Shown: one piece after another, positions 30,574-33,566 of the stretch
Numbering within the stretch: position 1 is the first letter of the stretch
How the letters are laid out: every line of letters begins with the position of its first letter
From: an uncultured Lysobacteraceae bacterium
GTDB lineage: Bacteria > Pseudomonadota > Gammaproteobacteria > Xanthomonadales > Xanthomonadaceae
Assembly: GCA_946480825.1 (NCBI GenBank)
Contig: CAMLLG010000044.1
Coordinates: forward strand, 1-33,566
Reading direction: 5' to 3'
DNA: 33,566 nt
Position numbers and translations under genes: made by a program
Notes under the pieces: generated by a model
Seen by the model: only the letters and a program-made list of their open reading frames with translations
Database searches by the model: none
What the model was told of the DNA's origin: nothing

Positions 30574-31254
30574 TCATTTCCCGAACAGCACCGAGGTCGA
30601 CACCTGGCAGGTCTTCATCGCGCCCAGCATGATCTGCATCGTGATCGTCGAGCCGAGCTGCTCGCCGGCGGATTCGTTCTCCTCGGCCGATTTGTCGAGC
30701 GCGATCGCGTCGCCCAGGCCCGACATCTTGCGCAGTTCGGCGTAGTTCGGGTCGCTGAAGAAGGTCATGAACGCCATCATCTGTTCGGGCGTCGCATCCT
30801 TGAGCACCACCTCGGGCGTCGTCGGCGCACCGCTGCGTTCGGCTTCGGCGCCGGCCAGTACCAGCTTGCCGAACAGCTCGGCCGCGCCCTGCGACAACAA
30901 TTCGGCTTCGGCCTCGGCGCGCTTCGGATTCGCGGCGACGTAGGTCTCGACCAGCGCGCGCTTGTAGCGGCGATAGCCATCCTGCGAAAGCTCGCCGCGC
31001 AGGCAGTCGAGCTGCTTCGGGGTGACCGCGTCCGGGTTCTGCTGCATCGGCCACTTCGGGTCGTCCTTGGCCAGCATTTCGAAGATCGTGCCGAAGGGGA
31101 ACATCTGCACCTGCAGGTTGGTCATGCGCGACACCAGCGCGTCGTCGGCACGCGATTCGGCGGCGTGCGCGGACATGGCGAACGCGCCGCACAGCAGCAC
31201 GGCGAACGGGCGAAGCGCACGGTAACGCCTGAAGGGCACGAAAAGATTGGACAT
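30574..31254 (-). CDS. Exported protein of unknown function
   Basis: 226 residues with a signal peptide (RPFAVLLCGAFAMSAHAAES, cut probably after AHA). The mature part is helical and rich in Glu, Ala and Lys, with PKQLDCLRGELSQDGYRRYK and PEQMMAFMTFFSDPNYAELR. The second pattern recalls DUF2059-type periplasmic proteins, but this is a weak resemblance. Two Cys residues (CLRGEL and KTCQVS) could form a disulfide. The start at 31254 is chosen because the signal peptide begins there. It lies 70 bp before carB and 60 bp after the previous gene, in the interval between carA and carB. Confidence 0.68.
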   Translation of the reverse strand: MSNLFVPFRRYRALRPFAVLLCGAFAMSAHAAESRADDALVSRMTNLQVQMFPFGTIFEMLAKDDPKWPMQQNPDAVTPKQLDCLRGELSQDGYRRYKRALVETYVAANPKRAEAEAELLSQGAAELFGKLVLAGAEAERSGAPTTPEVVLKDATPEQMMAFMTFFSDPNYAELRKMSGLGDAIALDKSAEENESAGEQLGSTITMQIMLGAMKTCQVSTSVLFGK

Positions 31255-31313
31255 GGCATGGACTCGGGAAAGAAGGGAAATGGACGGATCGGTATACGCC
31301 GGCGTGCGGCGCA

Positions 31314-31811
31314 TCAGTACAGACGCTCCCGCCAGCGTTCCGGCGGCAACCAGGTGATGCGGTCCTGCGATTCGACCGTCACCGCGCCCGCGCGAACGGC
31401 GGCGAGCACGTCGGCCTGCATCTGTGTCCAGCTGCCCGCCTCGGCGCCGATGCGCGCGCCGAGGCGATTGTTGTGCGCGTCCATCGCACGCGCGTCGTCG
31501 CCGTGCCCGCCGTTTTCCATCACCGCGGTCACCCACTCCACCCAACGCGGGGAACCGGTATAGGCCACGGTCGCACTGGCGAGGCTGTGCCGGTACGCAT
31601 CCTTCGGGCCGTGGCGCCCGCCGGGCAGATCCGAGCGCGCTGTCGCCGCATACACGGTGCCGAGCACGAATGCGGGATACAGCGACAGCGCCACGATGCC
31701 GACCAGCGGCCATTTCGAGCGGCGCAGCAGCCTGCGCAGCCTTTCGCCGCGCCGTCGCTTGACCGGCGCCGGCGTCGCATCGAGGCCTGCCGGCATCAGG
31801 AGGCCTGGCAT
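31314..31811 (-). CDS. Small membrane-anchored protein, DUF6973-like
   Basis: 165 residues with one N-terminal membrane segment (about 33-55, WPLVGIVALSLYPAFVLGTVY) after an Arg-rich cytoplasmic tail. The rest has the pattern GPKDAYRHSLASATVAY, then AMDAHNNRLGARIG, which resembles the DAxRH ... MDxHNNxxG pattern of DUF6973 domains, of unknown function. The conserved His, Asp and Asn suggest an active or metal site; this is inference. Start is 31811 or the in-frame ATG at 31796, which overlaps the previous stop (TGATG). Neither has a clear Shine-Dalgarno. Confidence 0.65.
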   Translation of the reverse strand: MPGLLMPAGLDATPAPVKRRRGERLRRLLRRSKWPLVGIVALSLYPAFVLGTVYAATARSDLPGGRHGPKDAYRHSLASATVAYTGSPRWVEWVTAVMENGGHGDDARAMDAHNNRLGARIGAEAGSWTQMQADVLAAVRAGAVTVESQDRITWLPPERWRERLY

Positions 31812-32443
31812 TCGCGCGCCAGACGACGCTCGAACGCGTCCATCCCGCCGACCGGCTGTTCGATGCGCGGAGGTTTCCTGAGGATGGTCGACTGCGGCGT
31901 CTGCATAAACCGCTCGATGTCCTCACGTTCCTGTGCGCTCGCCTCCCGCTCGAGAGCCCTGAAATGCTGTTGTCCGTCTCCTCCTGCCATCGCGTCCTGC
32001 ACCGATACCCTGAACGCGGCGAGCAGCTTCCGGCCGCCGCCGGTGGCGGCGAAGCGTTCGAAACTCTCGACATCCGAACGCTTCGGCAACGATGCCCGGA
32101 GGGATGCCGCCTGCGCCTTGCGCAATTCATCGGAGAAGATGCGCAGGACACAGGCGCGCTTCGGCGGCGGCATGCCATCGATCCACGCTTTGCCCGCAGG
32201 CGATGCGGCGAGCATGGTCTCGTCGATCGTCAATCCGAAATGATCGGCGATCCGCTGCATGTCCGCGTCCGTCGACGCCGGGTCTGTCGACACTTGGTCC
32301 GTCGGCCGAATGGCGTCAACCTCGGACGGTCCCTGCGCAGGCTGTTCCCGCGCAGGGCTTTCTTCCGTGCGGGCGAACGCCGGGATCGAAGAGGCCGCGA
32401 ACAGGCAGAGCAGACCGACCAGTACGGCGGTACGGCGCGTCAT
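31796..32443 (-). CDS. Exported protein of unknown function
   Basis: 215 residues with a signal peptide ([20 protein letters not shown]). After a low-complexity Pro/Thr/Asp linker comes a helical domain with Cys in [14 protein letters not shown], the stretch [19 protein letters not shown] and [19 protein letters not shown]. The [14 protein letters not shown] and FMQTP elements recall DUF2059 proteins. Its layout (Cys-containing helix, then a helical tail) is similar to the product at 30574, so the two may be distant paralogues. The ATG at 32443 overlaps the carA stop (ATGA), showing that it is co-translated with carA. Confidence 0.68.
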   Translation of the reverse strand: MTRRTAVLVGLLCLFAASSIPAFARTEESPAREQPAQGPSEVDAIRPTDQVSTDPASTDADMQRIADHFGLTIDETMLAASPAGKAWIDGMPPPKRACVLRIFSDELRKAQAASLRASLPKRSDVESFERFAATGGGRKLLAAFRVSVQDAMAGGDGQQHFRALEREASAQEREDIERFMQTPQSTILRKPPRIEQPVGGMDAFERRLARECQAS

Positions 32444-33564
32444 GCCGCGCCCCCCATCATCGCCACGAACCGGTCGAACAGCGGCGACACGTCGTGCGGG
32501 CCGGGGCTGGCTTCCGGATGGCCCTGGAAACTGAAGGCCGGCGCGTCGGTCAGGGCGATGCCCTGGTTGCTGCCGTCGAACAGGGAACGATGGGTCACGC
32601 GCACGTTCGCCGGCAGCGTCGTCTCGTCGACCGCGAAGCCATGGTTCTGCGAGGTGATCATCACCCGGCCGCTGTCGATGTCGATCACCGGATGATTCGC
32701 GCCGTGATGGCCGAATTTCATCTTCAGCGTCCGCGCACCGGCGGCGAGGCCGAGCAGCTGATGGCCGAGGCAGATGCCGAAGGTCGGAATCTTCCGGGCG
32801 ATGCACTCGCGGATCGCGGCGATGGCGTAATCGCAGGGTGCGGGATCGCCGGGGCCGTTGGAAAGGAACACGCCGTCGGGCCTGAATCCGAGAACCACTT
32901 CGAACGGCGTTTCCGCCGGTACGACGAGTACGCTGCAGCCTCGCTCGCTGAGCATACGCAGGATGTTGCACTTCACGCCGAAGTCGTAGGCGACAACCGC
33001 GAACCTCGGTTCGGTGCGTACGAAAGCGTTGCGATCAAGATCGAGTTGACCTTCGCCCCAGACGTAGCGTTGACCGGTGCTGACCACCTTCGCCAGATCC
33101 ATGCCCTTGAGGCCGGGGAATTTGCGCGCCGCTTCCAGCGCTTTGTCGATGTCGATCTCGCCGGCCATCACCGCGCCGTTCTGGGCGCCGCGGTCACGCA
33201 GGAGGCGCGTGAGCCTGCGGGTGTCGATTTCGGAAATCGCGACGATGCCGCGGGCCTTCAGCCATTCCGGCAGGGCGACTTCGCTGCGCCAGTTGCTGGG
33301 ACGGCGCGGTACGTTGCGCACGATCAGGCCGGACGCCCAGACCTTGCCGGCCTCGTCGTCGAGATCGGTGCAGCCGGTGTTGCCGATGTGCGGATAGGTC
33401 AAGGTGACCAGCTGACGGGCGTAGGAGGGATCGGTCAGGATTTCCTGGTATCCGGTGATCGCGGTGTTGAACACGACCTCGCCCACGGACAGGCCGGGCG
33501 CGCCTACGGATTCGCCCTCGAATACGGTGCCGTCTTCGAGGACAAGGATTGCGGTTTCGGTCAC
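32440..33564 (-). CDS. carA: Carbamoyl-phosphate synthase small subunit (glutaminase)
   Basis: Hydrolyses glutamine and channels ammonia to CarB. 374 residues from a GTG start at 33564, two bases from the window edge; this start gives the usual [19 protein letters not shown], so the gene is probably complete, although an upstream start cannot be excluded. Class I glutaminase triad: Cys265 in GICLGHQL, His349 and Glu351 in FQGHPEAS. The promoter lies outside the window, so arginine/pyrimidine control cannot be judged. It heads the minus-strand run that includes two exported proteins, a membrane protein, carB, greA, rpfE and recJ. Confidence 0.96.
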   Translation of the reverse strand: MTETAILVLEDGTVFEGESVGAPGLSVGEVVFNTAITGYQEILTDPSYARQLVTLTYPHIGNTGCTDLDDEAGKVWASGLIVRNVPRRPSNWRSEVALPEWLKARGIVAISEIDTRRLTRLLRDRGAQNGAVMAGEIDIDKALEAARKFPGLKGMDLAKVVSTGQRYVWGEGQLDLDRNAFVRTEPRFAVVAYDFGVKCNILRMLSERGCSVLVVPAETPFEVVLGFRPDGVFLSNGPGDPAPCDYAIAAIRECIARKIPTFGICLGHQLLGLAAGARTLKMKFGHHGANHPVIDIDSGRVMITSQNHGFAVDETTLPANVRVTHRSLFDGSNQGIALTDAPAFSFQGHPEASPGPHDVSPLFDRFVAMMGGAA

Positions 33565-33566
33565 GG

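Overview
The window is a chromosomal segment of a high-GC gammaproteobacterium, most likely a member of the Xanthomonadaceae/Lysobacteraceae (Lysobacter, Luteimonas or a relative; the genus is inferred). The reason is that it holds an almost complete rpf (regulation of pathogenicity factors / diffusible signal factor, DSF) locus in the order known from Xanthomonas: aconitase, rpfB, rpfF, convergent rpfC and rpfG, then lysS, prfB, rpfD, recJ, rpfE, greA, carB and carA.

Layout. 1-2540: 3' part of an aconitase gene (+). 2914-4596: rpfB acyl-CoA ligase (+). 5046-10630: a compact five-gene operon (+) inserted between rpfB and rpfF. It encodes an AurF-type di-iron oxygenase, a free-standing acyl carrier protein, a thioester-reductase/alpha-beta-hydrolase fusion, a stand-alone amino-acid adenylation enzyme and a HIT protein. 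10988-11857: rpfF DSF synthase (+). 11871-15148: rpfC and rpfG (-), overlapping, with no rpfH between them. 15423-18156: lysS and prfB (-), prfB with the classical +1 programmed frameshift. 18243-19136: rpfD, a LytTR membrane regulator (-). 19292-20500: OpgC-like membrane acyltransferase (+). 20501-20890: inverted pairs of REP-like palindromes and a duplicated gene tail. 20891-23884: large exported VIT/VWA/TPR/DUF2135 protein (-). 24042-33564: a tightly packed minus-strand run in which carA and carB are separated by three small genes, followed by greA, rpfE and recJ.

How the genes work together. By homology RpfF makes the cis-2-unsaturated fatty-acid signal, RpfB helps recycle it, RpfC senses it, and RpfG turns the phosphorelay into c-di-GMP breakdown. 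The inserted operon has the parts expected for loading an amino acid on a carrier protein, oxidising it with a di-iron enzyme and releasing it reductively. This is the same set of activities as the Pvf/Mgo systems of Pseudomonas (adenylation-thiolation-reductase protein plus AurF-like N-oxygenase), which make small signalling molecules, but here the domains are separate proteins. Its position inside a quorum-sensing locus, its own promoter with a palindrome between the -35 and -10 boxes, and a terminator that insulates it from rpfF make it the main candidate for an undescribed system. Its product is not known from sequence alone.

No tRNA, rRNA, CRISPR array, insertion sequence or prophage gene was seen.
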